A stretch of 64,000 nt of DNA from Verrucomicrobiia bacterium (GTDB lineage: Bacteria > Verrucomicrobiota > Verrucomicrobiia > Limisphaerales > JAEYXS01). Position numbers and translations under genes: made by a program. The notes below the pieces were generated by a model. It saw only the letters and a program-made list of their open reading frames with translations. It searched no databases and was not told where the DNA came from. Every line of letters starts with the position of its first letter. The first letter of the stretch is position 1. Location of the stretch: positions 62,001-126,000 of the forward strand of contig DASWYF010000035.1 in the NCBI GenBank assembly GCA_036405135.1, written 5' to 3'. Shown one piece after another: positions 18,656 through 25,849 of the stretch.

Positions 18656-18832
18656 TAGAGCGGTTTAAAAAATCCTGTAGCCGAGTGGCTGAAGAATGAG
18701 AAGGGCGGTCTTTCTGGGTTCTGGCTTCGTTTCGGCTCAGTCACAGGGTCCTTGGAACTGCTCCTTCGCCAAAGCCTCGCCAGAACAAAAATCCTCGCTC
18801 CACCCGGCTACATCATTTTTTAAACCGTTCTA
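18656..18832. mobile_element. 177-bp MITE-like element with terminal inverted repeats
   Basis: The left end (18656-18685) and right end (18804-18832) are near-perfect inverted repeats sharing the core CGGTTTAAAAAAT and GTAGCC. Inside, GTTCTGGC and its partner GCCAGAAC extend a long imperfect hairpin. There is no ORF inside. It fits a miniature inverted-repeat element or a structured RNA; the sequence alone does not decide. It fills most of the gap between the giant-protein gene and fur. Confidence 0.55.
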
Positions 18833-18883
18833 ACGGGGGGAATCGAGGACGATTACGGTAGGTAGCTCGGTTTGCGAGGCTCG

Positions 18884-18911
18884 TTGACTTGAGGGCAGGG
18901 GAAAATATAGT
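18884..18911 (+). promoter_or_regulatory. Sigma-70-type promoter of the Fur-family gene
   Basis: TTGACT at 18884-18889 and TATAGT at 18906-18911 are separated by 16 bp. The predicted start of transcription falls at or next to the ATG at 18918, which would give a leaderless messenger unless translation begins at the internal ATG 18957. Confidence 0.6.
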
Positions 18912-18917
18912 AGGAGC

Positions 18918-19391
18918 ATGTCGGCACTCGATAAATCAGAAGCGAAACGTCGCTTCATGGATTTTCTGGCGAAGAAGAATCTGCGAATCACCTCGCAGCG
19001 CCAAGCTATTGTCGACACGGTTTTCAGCACGGACAAGCATTTCACCGCAGAGGAGTTGCTGGAGTGGTCACGGCAAAAGGATAAGTCGGTCTCTCGTGCC
19101 ACGGTGTATCGCACACTGCCTTTGCTGACGGAGAGCGGGCTGGTGCATGAGATGGATTTCGGGAAGGACTACAAGTTCTACGACCCGAATTACGCGGATC
19201 ATCCTCATCATAACCACCTAATTTGCCAGGATTGCGAACGGATCGTGGAATTCGAGAGTGACAAGATCGAGGAGATTGAGAGCGAGATCAGCCAGAAGCT
19301 GGGGTTTTCGATGAAGTCGCAGCGTTTGCAGATATCGGCATCGTGTGACCAGTTGAAGAAACTGGGAGCGTGCAAGAACAAGACGTGTTGA
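18918..19391 (+). CDS. Fur-family transcriptional regulator
   Basis: A 157-residue ferric-uptake-regulator-type repressor. The N-terminal winged helix is plain: LRITSQRQAIVDTVF, then SVSRATVYRTLPLLTESGLV. The metal-binding and dimerisation part carries the typical HPHHNHLICQDCERIVEFES, where the His cluster and the CxxC pair bind metal, and a Cys-rich tail (residues about 143-157). Length is normal for the family. Whether it senses iron, zinc or peroxide cannot be told from sequence. The promoter lies almost on top of the start codon, so a start at the internal ATG (18957) is possible, but residues 1-13 contain the helix usually found before the winged helix. It ends at a bidirectional terminator shared with the convergent kinase gene. 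Confidence 0.92.
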   Translation: MSALDKSEAKRRFMDFLAKKNLRITSQRQAIVDTVFSTDKHFTAEELLEWSRQKDKSVSRATVYRTLPLLTESGLVHEMDFGKDYKFYDPNYADHPHHNHLICQDCERIVEFESDKIEEIESEISQKLGFSMKSQRLQISASCDQLKKLGACKNKTC

Positions 19392-19484
19392 GAATGTAGA
19401 ATGCGGAATGGAGAGTGAAGAAGCCGAAGTTCGGACTCCAAAGGAGAGAATAGGAACTCGAAGCCACGACGAATTTGAAAAGGA

Positions 19485-19511
19485 AAAAGCCCCGCGAGTT
19501 GCGGGGCTTTT
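19485..19511. terminator. Bidirectional terminator between fur and the kinase gene
   Basis: Stem AAAAGCCCCGC/GCGGGGCTTTT with loop GAGTT. The A-tract on one side and T-tract on the other allow it to serve both convergent genes. Confidence 0.85.
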
Positions 19512-19541
19512 GATTTTTAACGATGTATCTGTGCTCCGGGC

Positions 19542-20906
19542 TTATTTGCTCAGGAAAAAGAACAGTAAGAACACGACTATGAGGACCACGGCGCAGATGA
19601 GGATGAGTTTCGTGTTGTCCTTGCCTGCCGGAGCAGGAGCGGGCGCAGGTGCAGCTTGCTGTGGTTGACGCACAGATGGAGCGGTGCGCGGGGCCGTGAC
19701 CGAAGACTTCGGCGCGTTGGAGCTGGACCAGGCAGGTGTCGGCGTGGGGGTGACGCTGAGACCACCGCCGGGCTTCGTTGCCGGAGCGGAGGTTGAAGCG
19801 GGTTTTGGAGTGGTCGCCGGTGTCGGTGCAGGGCGTGAACCGGTGACGGGCGTGGCTGGTCGTGAGCCGGTGGCCGGCCGACTGCCGAGCGGTTCGGAAT
19901 CTGGCGGTGTGCCGCCGGCCCACCATCCACCATCGGCTGCGCCAGCACCACCTGCAGCCGGAGCCGCCGCAGCAGCACCTGCGGGAATGGCGCTGATGAT
20001 GGTGTCCATCGTGCCATTGTCGAGGGCGACCATGACGTCTTCGTAAATGGGAACTTTGGAAACATCCGCCAGGCAGGCGCGTTCGAGCAATTCGGCGAGC
20101 TTTTTGACTTTGTCGTCCTTGTTTTCCTTGAGCCGCTTCAAGAGTTTTGACTGGCCGGGATTCTTGTAGTCCGAAGACAGGAACAAGAGGTTGTCTCCAG
20201 TGTAGAAATCCTTGAAGAGGGTTGGGTCGCTGGCTAGGCCGAGCAACGAGGTGTGTATGACCAAGGCGCCAAAGTTGTCCAGGTCTTCGTTGTAGAAATC
20301 CGAGGTGCGGCGCGGATGCTGGAAGTTCGCATGGCCCAATTCCGGGGCTTTGCCGCGGAAGGCCGGGGTGTACATGCCGTCGTAGTCTACGAGGCGGATC
20401 TCGTTATCGGGCGTGACCATGACGTTACCGTGCTGGAGATCGCCGTGGGCGAGCTGGTTGTCACGCAGGCCCTTCATGACGACGCGCAACTTCTGGGCGA
20501 GGTCGTTGAGGAGGTCGGGTTTGTCGAAGATCTCTTCGAGATGCTGGTTAAGGGGGAGACCTTCGACCCATTGCATCTTCACGACGGGATACCATTCGTT
20601 GCGGACCTTGATGCCGCGCAGGATGTATTCAAACCCGACGAGGCTGCTCAGGCCGAGGCCGAGGAGTTGCTGGCTCATGCGGGCGTAGCGGCCCTGCTGG
20701 CCAAGCACTTGACGGACGAAACAACGGATGGCGTAACGGCCTTGGGCGGATGTGACCGAATAAACGCTGGCGAAGTTACCAGACATGACCTTGGGGAGGC
20801 CGAGCATGTCGCATTTGACTTCGCTCTCCTTGAGTTCCGCATCCTCGAAGCAGATGTGGGGATTCTGGATGGAGTCTTGATAATCTGTGTGAGAAGGCCA
20901 GTTCAT
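19542..20906 (-). CDS. Membrane-anchored protein kinase of a TerY-P-type triad
   Basis: A 454-residue protein with an N-terminal kinase domain (about residues 35-300), a Pro/Thr/Ala-rich linker (about 305-420) and one C-terminal membrane span (LILICAVVLIVVFLLFFF). The glycine loop is SGNFASVYSV. The catalytic loop HGDLQHGN (Asp156, Asn161) and metal-binding DYDG (Asp174) are present. The usual VAIK lysine is replaced by arginine (YAIRCF, Arg61). It follows a PP2C-like phosphatase and a vWA protein on the same strand, the three-gene set that Anantharaman, Iyer and Aravind described as the TerY-P triad linked to tellurium-resistance stress systems. No ter genes are in this window. Confidence 0.87.
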   Translation of the reverse strand: MNWPSHTDYQDSIQNPHICFEDAELKESEVKCDMLGLPKVMSGNFASVYSVTSAQGRYAIRCFVRQVLGQQGRYARMSQQLLGLGLSSLVGFEYILRGIKVRNEWYPVVKMQWVEGLPLNQHLEEIFDKPDLLNDLAQKLRVVMKGLRDNQLAHGDLQHGNVMVTPDNEIRLVDYDGMYTPAFRGKAPELGHANFQHPRRTSDFYNEDLDNFGALVIHTSLLGLASDPTLFKDFYTGDNLLFLSSDYKNPGQSKLLKRLKENKDDKVKKLAELLERACLADVSKVPIYEDVMVALDNGTMDTIISAIPAGAAAAAPAAGGAGAADGGWWAGGTPPDSEPLGSRPATGSRPATPVTGSRPAPTPATTPKPASTSAPATKPGGGLSVTPTPTPAWSSSNAPKSSVTAPRTAPSVRQPQQAAPAPAPAPAGKDNTKLILICAVVLIVVFLLFFFLSK

Positions 20907-20937
20907 GGTGGTGGCGGGTTGGCGGCGATGGCGTGTC

Positions 20938-21753
20938 TCAGGATTGCGGCGGTTTCGACGCTTTCCATTTGAAAAGGATTACGGTTGTGTCGTCATTGCG
21001 CATGCCGAAATCTTTGCGCAGTTTGGCGACGAATTTGGCGTAGTCGGCCTCATCTTTTATCTCCTGCAGCTGTTGCCAGGGCTTGGAGCCGGCTTCGTAG
21101 CGTTGGAGGAACCATTTGGCGATGGCGTCAGTGGCCAGAATGAAAACATCGTTCTCCTGATAATCTCCCTGTAAGTGCTGGACTTGCGCCCAGACGGGTT
21201 GGTTGCGGTTGGGATTGCTGGAGAGGAGGCAGGGGCGGCTGTCAAACTGGGCGGCTTTTTCAATGGGCCAGGTTTTGATCAGCGTGTTGTTGCGTATGTG
21301 AAAGAGATTGCTGTCACCGACTGTTATGGCGCGCCACTGGGGAAGCTGCGGGCCTTTATCGCCACCACCGAAGAGCCGTTGGAAGAAAGACGGTTTCTCG
21401 GGCGGCTTGGGCGGTTCAAAGCGGATGCCGAGCAGGGTGGCGAAGGCGCCGGTGCGGGCTTTTTCCTCAGCGTACCAAGGCAAGCGGTCCCAAGCGATGC
21501 TGGAGTGCCACTCTTTTTGCAGCGGGCTTAACCACTGAACGAGAGCACTGGCATCAGGCGGGTTGCCGGGCGGCGGAGACGCGGTGAAGCGCTGGACGAG
21601 GCATTGAGCCCAAAGGTCTGCGAATGAAGACTCGGTGGCGCCATCCGCGATGGCAAAATGGCCTTTCTCGGGGGCACAACTGAAGGCGTCTTCGTATTCG
21701 TCCGGGCTATAGCCCTCCTTGGGCACCCAGAATACTTTCTCAGTGGCTTCCAC
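20938..21753 (-). CDS. PP2C-like (PPM) serine/threonine phosphatase
   Basis: A 271-residue protein. Metal-binding motifs of PPM phosphatases are visible: IADGATES (Asp37, Gly38), AITVGDSNLF, VFILATDAI and the terminal NDDTTVILF. A Pro-rich insert with FFQRLFGGGD (around residues 115-135) interrupts the core. It probably reverses phosphorylation by the neighbouring kinase, whose gene starts 31 bp downstream. The vWA gene ends 13 bp upstream. No signal peptide or membrane span is seen, so it should be cytoplasmic, like the kinase domain. Confidence 0.85.
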   Translation of the reverse strand: MEATEKVFWVPKEGYSPDEYEDAFSCAPEKGHFAIADGATESSFADLWAQCLVQRFTASPPPGNPPDASALVQWLSPLQKEWHSSIAWDRLPWYAEEKARTGAFATLLGIRFEPPKPPEKPSFFQRLFGGGDKGPQLPQWRAITVGDSNLFHIRNNTLIKTWPIEKAAQFDSRPCLLSSNPNRNQPVWAQVQHLQGDYQENDVFILATDAIAKWFLQRYEAGSKPWQQLQEIKDEADYAKFVAKLRKDFGMRNDDTTVILFKWKASKPPQS

Positions 21754-21766
21754 GGGCTTTTTTTTA

Positions 21767-22603
21767 TTAGCGCAAATTGCTGGCGCGGGTACCGATGTCC
21801 AAGAACCGGATCAATTCTACGAGGTCCGCATTGAAAGCGAATCCGCGTGAGTTCTCGCCGAGCATGATATTTTCATTGCGGGCGAGGTTACGCATGCTGG
21901 CTGGAAGGGTGCTGGACACCTGGAAGAGTGTCCGGGCGAATTCATCCGGCAAATCGTTGTCTGTCTCGGGGAAAATGATGGGTTGCACCGGCTGGCTGGA
22001 GATATGGCAGTTCAGCAGCAGTACATTGCCATCCACCGTGGTGAGGCTGGTCAAAGCCTCTGCCTGCGGGACGGGGCCGAAGTCCGTGGCTTCACCGTCA
22101 GAGATGTTGATGACGATGGGTGGATAGGAATACTGGTGGTTGGAAACCCAGCTTGAAAGGATGTGGTGGGCCAAGTCCAAAGCGGCGCCCATGGGGGTGG
22201 TGCCTTTGGCCTGCGGCTCGAACCAGACGGGGAACTTCACTTTCTGGGTGATCACGCCACCTGCGCCATCATCAATCTGTTTCACGCGTTCTTCCACGCG
22301 GGCGGGGGAATTGGCCACTTCGCTCAGAGGGACGATGTCACGACCGGCGAGCGGACCGCTGAAAGCGGGACCGACTTGCGAGCCGTAACCGATCACGCAG
22401 ACTTCGTAGAAGTTGCGGATGCCTTCGCCGCGGGCGCATTTGATGATGAGGTTATGCAGCAGGCGGTTGATGGCGTCCGCCACGCTGTCGCATTTGCGCT
22501 TGCCATCGCTGCCAGCAATGGGCTCGACCATGGAGCCCGACTGGTCAACGAGGAAGACAAACGCGCTGGGGTTCGTCCGGCTGATCTCCGCTGTATAAGC
22601 CAT
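21767..22603 (-). CDS. vWA domain protein (TerY-like)
   Basis: A 278-residue von Willebrand factor A protein that is nearly all vWA domain. The MIDAS is complete: FLVDQSGSM (Asp20), the threonine in KGTTPMGAAL and the aspartate in NISDGEATD. The start is taken at 22603 (MAYTAEIS), because the fold begins there and the longer in-frame extension to 22678 has no homologous character. It is the first gene of the vWA-PP2C-kinase operon and would act as the metal-dependent protein-binding subunit. The promoter must lie in 22604-22961, shared with the divergent pilus operon. Confidence 0.87.
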   Translation of the reverse strand: MAYTAEISRTNPSAFVFLVDQSGSMVEPIAGSDGKRKCDSVADAINRLLHNLIIKCARGEGIRNFYEVCVIGYGSQVGPAFSGPLAGRDIVPLSEVANSPARVEERVKQIDDGAGGVITQKVKFPVWFEPQAKGTTPMGAALDLAHHILSSWVSNHQYSYPPIVINISDGEATDFGPVPQAEALTSLTTVDGNVLLLNCHISSQPVQPIIFPETDNDLPDEFARTLFQVSSTLPASMRNLARNENIMLGENSRGFAFNADLVELIRFLDIGTRASNLR

Positions 22604-22961
22604 ATAAAAACTCTTTTCTGATAAACCCGGGAAGGGGTGCTGACTCCGGGTGCAAAATGGAGTGCTGGCACCGCACACGCGATTTCATACTAAGTGTTTC
22701 ATGGTAAATCAATGTTATTTCTGCGAGAGTTGAATCGAAGGGATGGGAGGGGTGGAGGTCGGGATTATCGCATTTTGGCCTGAAAATGTGAATTTGAGCA
22801 AAATCAGGGCAGTTGTCCTGCGTGGGTGTACGAAAAATCTTCAGTGCCAATTGGGTGAAACTACGCATAGACGGGTAAAGAAAGTATGGTAGGATATCTT
22901 TTTCACATTCAGCAGATTGTGACTTGCATTTAAACTGGCGACCCGTTACAAAGCGGTCGTC
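22604..22961. other. Divergent intergenic region, no gene seen
   Basis: 358 bp between the vWA triad (leftward) and pilM (rightward). I see no ORF, repeat or strong hairpin. Promoters for both operons must be here, but none stands out; TTGCAT near 22924 with TACAAA 17 bp on is only a weak candidate for the pil operon. Confidence 0.5.
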
Positions 22962-24041
22962 ATGGCGCTACCATTTCTAAGTAATTCGGGCAAGCGGCGG
23001 GACCAGGCGGTGGTGGTTGATTTGGGGACGCGAGTAACCAAGGCAGCTTCCATTCAACGCAAAGGCGAAGCCTATGTATTGACGGGTTTTGCGATGGTTG
23101 ACGCTCCTGTTTACGACCGCGGAATCTCCCCTGACATCCTTGCTGAGCATCTCAAAGCTGTTATGCAGCAGTTGGGTGTGCGCACTAAGCATATCGTGGT
23201 GGTTCTGGGGGTTGGTGACAGTATTTTGCGCACGGCGGAGCTGCCGATGGTGGGGGTGAATGACATGCGAATGATGCTGCGTTTAAATTCCAAGAATTAT
23301 CTGCAGCAGGATTTTCCGGATTATCTTTTTGATTGCCATATCTTGCTGGGGGGTGGTCCGCTGGATGCTAGCAAGGCGGGTGCTGATGGCGGGGTTAAAA
23401 CTCAGGTCAAGGTGAAGGCTTTGGTGGGGGGTGCCAAGCGGCAGTTGACGGAGGATGTGAAGCTGGCGGGCAAGAATGCTGGTTTTACGGTTGATGTGGT
23501 CACTTCTGGTCTGATTGGTCCGGCAAATGCTTTCGAGATGGCGATGCCGGATGTGTTCTCGAAAGAGGTGGTGGCGCTGGTTGATTTTGGTTACAAGAAT
23601 TCCACCATCAGTATTCTGATGATGGGTGAGTTGATGTTGACCCGTGTGGTGGGTTTCGGTGCGGCGAAGCTGACGACTGGTATCGCTGAATCTTTGGGGA
23701 TCAGCAATGCTGAAGCGGAAGGCATCAAGGTGGGGATGCCGCAGGAGGTGGAGTCGACTATTCAGCCGTTGTTGACTCCATTGGGTCGCGAGTTGCGTGC
23801 TTCGATTGACTTTTTTGAGCATCAGCAGGACAAAACGGTGAGTCAGGTGTTTTTCTCGGGCGGTTCTGCTCGTTCAGAATATATCATCAATGCGCTTCAA
23901 TCGGAGTTGATGGTTCCATGCAAGGCGTGGAATCCGACGGTTTTCATGACGCCGGGATTGCCTCCGGCTCAGTTGGGTGAACTGGAGCAGGTCGCGCCGC
24001 AGTTGGTGGTGGCGATCGGTGGCGCCATGGCTGCATTCTAA
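22962..24041 (+). CDS. pilM: Type IV pilus assembly protein PilM-like (actin-like ATPase)
   Basis: A 359-residue member of the PilM/FtsA actin-like superfamily. The phosphate-1 motif is VVVDLGTRVTKAASI near residue 18, with a second nucleotide motif VVALVDFGYKNSTISIL near 205 and FSGGSARSEYI near 300 (adenosine motif). PilM is the cytoplasmic platform that binds the N-terminus of PilN and passes on signals from the pilus ATPases. It heads a run of five genes with gaps of only a few bases. In Akkermansia the equivalent gene is Amuc_1101. The classical N-terminal FGLDIG is replaced by a longer lead, as in other Verrucomicrobiota. Confidence 0.87.
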   Translation: MALPFLSNSGKRRDQAVVVDLGTRVTKAASIQRKGEAYVLTGFAMVDAPVYDRGISPDILAEHLKAVMQQLGVRTKHIVVVLGVGDSILRTAELPMVGVNDMRMMLRLNSKNYLQQDFPDYLFDCHILLGGGPLDASKAGADGGVKTQVKVKALVGGAKRQLTEDVKLAGKNAGFTVDVVTSGLIGPANAFEMAMPDVFSKEVVALVDFGYKNSTISILMMGELMLTRVVGFGAAKLTTGIAESLGISNAEAEGIKVGMPQEVESTIQPLLTPLGRELRASIDFFEHQQDKTVSQVFFSGGSARSEYIINALQSELMVPCKAWNPTVFMTPGLPPAQLGELEQVAPQLVVAIGGAMAAF

Positions 24042-24044
24042 AGT

Positions 24045-24701
24045 ATGCCAATCAAAATCAATTTGCTGGCTGAGGAGCAGCTTACTGAGGAGCTGCGCAG
24101 GAAAGATCCTGTCAAGCGGGGTGTCTATGTCGCGGTCGCGCTGCTGGTGTTGATGCTCCTTTGGGCGGGGGTGAGCTGGTTGGGACTCTCTAAAGAGAAG
24201 GCTAGGCTGGTGGATGTCAATGCCACACTGGCCAGTCTGGAGAAGGATGCCAAGCTGGCTGAGGGCAATCAGAAAAAGATAAAGGACAACCAGTATAAGA
24301 TGGACATGCTGAAGAAGATGTCTGCGGTGCGGCCTTTGTGGGCGCCGGTGCTGGATACTTTGCAGCGTGTTTCGGTTGAGGATGTGCATGTGTTGAGGAT
24401 TCGCGTGGAGCAGGTTTACCATGTGACGCCAGCGATCGTTCCGGCGCGCGGCTCGGGTGGGAAGCCTAAGCCAGCCTCGGCCCGTCAGGTCATGTTGATG
24501 ATCATCGAGGCGCAGGATAACAGTGAGCGCCTGGACAGTTACAGCAAGTTGCGCGAGCAGCTCTCTGTGGCACTGAAAGAACATTTGGGAACCAATGGGA
24601 CGGTTTCCTTGAAAACTTTGAATCAAGCCCGTGAGAATGCTGACGGAAAGAAGTATCTGACCTTCACGCTGGAATGCGGCTTCACGGAGGTCAACCGCTA
24701 A
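24045..24701 (+). CDS. pilN: PilN-like inner-membrane protein
   Basis: A 218-residue bitopic protein. It opens with MPIKINLLAEEQ, close to the conserved INLLP motif by which PilN binds PilM. One membrane span follows (VAVALLVLMLLWAGVSWLGL, about 28-47), then a coiled coil and a periplasmic ferredoxin-like domain. It starts 3 bp after pilM. Together with the next gene product it should form the PilN/PilO alignment complex linking the cytoplasmic platform to the outer-membrane secretin. Confidence 0.82.
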   Translation: MPIKINLLAEEQLTEELRRKDPVKRGVYVAVALLVLMLLWAGVSWLGLSKEKARLVDVNATLASLEKDAKLAEGNQKKIKDNQYKMDMLKKMSAVRPLWAPVLDTLQRVSVEDVHVLRIRVEQVYHVTPAIVPARGSGGKPKPASARQVMLMIIEAQDNSERLDSYSKLREQLSVALKEHLGTNGTVSLKTLNQARENADGKKYLTFTLECGFTEVNR

Positions 24702-24702
24702 C

Positions 24703-25296
24703 ATGAACAAGATTTCCAAAGAAAAGAGGGATCAGTTGATCGCCCTGGCAGGTGGCACTCTGGTTGTCTTGGGGTTGGTTTACTGGCTGGTGATAGGTGC
24801 TATGGCCAAGTCGACGGGGGGAGTCCGGGCGGCGGCTGATGGTGTCCAGGAGTCGGTGGATAAAGCCGCCAAATTAAAAGCAGATTCGCCCAAGATACAA
24901 GCAGAGCTGGATGATTCGCGCGCTGCACTGGAAGCGTTGGAAAAGGACATGGCCACTGGTGACCTGTATTCATGGGTGATCATGACGCTGAACAAGTTCA
25001 AGCAGGATAACGCTCACGCGGTGGACATCCAGAACATCAGCCGTGAGGAGCGTGTGCCCATCGGCTTTTTCGGTGAATACCCGTATGATGCAGTGAAATA
25101 TCAGGTGAAAGGTGCTGCATATTATCATGACTTCGGCAAGTTTCTTGCTAACCTCGAAAATGCGTTTCCGTTCGCGCGGGTGCAAAACATGGATTTAAGT
25201 CCAGAAGGCGGGGTCCTCACGGGGCCTGAAGCAGAAAAACTCGCTTTCAGATTTGAGCTGGTTGTGCCGCTCAAGCCAAAGGAAACTAGCAAATGA
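24703..25296 (+). CDS. pilO: PilO-like inner-membrane protein
   Basis: A 197-residue protein with a single N-terminal membrane span (LIALAGGTLVVLGLVYWLVI), a coiled-coil stretch (about 45-90) and a small alpha/beta periplasmic domain. Size, topology and position right after pilN and before a short Pro-rich exported protein fit PilO. In the Akkermansia cluster the gene at this place is Amuc_1100, known as a surface-exposed TLR2-activating protein; the present protein is shorter, so I only note that the position matches. Confidence 0.7.
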   Translation: MNKISKEKRDQLIALAGGTLVVLGLVYWLVIGAMAKSTGGVRAAADGVQESVDKAAKLKADSPKIQAELDDSRAALEALEKDMATGDLYSWVIMTLNKFKQDNAHAVDIQNISREERVPIGFFGEYPYDAVKYQVKGAAYYHDFGKFLANLENAFPFARVQNMDLSPEGGVLTGPEAEKLAFRFELVVPLKPKETSK

Positions 25297-25802
25297 AATC
25301 AAATCTTTTGCAAACTGCTTGGAAGCTGGCGGCCATTGTGGCTGTAATCAGTGCGCCTTTGGTGGCGGGGGCGGCGGCGGCTCCGGCCAAGCCAGCGCCT
25401 GCCAAGGATCCTGAACCTAAGAAATCTGTTTTCGCAACGGATCCCAAAGCGGGCAAGGATCCTTTCTTTCCCAAGTCGGAACGCTGGAATCCTCCGCCGA
25501 AAGTGGTTGCTCCGGTGGTGACTCCGACTCCGGGTGGTACGTCCCCCGTTCCTCCTCCTGTGGTCAAGAAAGATCCTTATAAGAACTTTGAATTGAAAGG
25601 CTTTGTCGGGGTGGGGAACAACCGTGTGGTGACGATTTCTTCCGGGCTGAAAAATTACATTGTGGGGTTGGGGGAAAGCAAACTTGCGAGCACCCCTGAT
25701 GGTCCGGTCCGTTTCAAGGTCGTGCGTTTCTCTGACACCGGTGTTTTCATTTTGGTGGAAGGGGAGAAACAGGAGAAGGAACTCTCACTTCCGACTCCTT
25801 GA
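25293..25802 (+). CDS. PilP-like exported protein of the pilus cluster
   Basis: A 169-residue protein with a signal peptide (LAAIVAVISAPLVAGAAAAP), a Pro/Lys-rich linker and a small C-terminal beta domain (about residues 90-165: KGFVGVGNNRVVTISSGLKN and FKVVRFSDTGVFILVEGEKQ). This is the layout of PilP, the periplasmic link between PilN/O and the secretin PilQ, although it lacks a lipobox. It overlaps the upstream gene by ATGA and precedes the secretin gene directly. It would be the counterpart of Amuc_1099 by position. Assignment rests on architecture and place more than on motif identity. Confidence 0.65.
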   Translation: MKSNLLQTAWKLAAIVAVISAPLVAGAAAAPAKPAPAKDPEPKKSVFATDPKAGKDPFFPKSERWNPPPKVVAPVVTPTPGGTSPVPPPVVKKDPYKNFELKGFVGVGNNRVVTISSGLKNYIVGLGESKLASTPDGPVRFKVVRFSDTGVFILVEGEKQEKELSLPTP

Positions 25803-25849
25803 TGCAGGGTGCAATAATTAGGAAAAATAAATTTAAAACACAGCAGGCA

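Noticed and set aside
22604-22678. 25-residue N-terminal extension of the vWA protein
   Set aside because: The vWA fold begins right after MAYTAEISRTN at 22603; the extension is Cys/Pro-rich and not like other TerY proteins.
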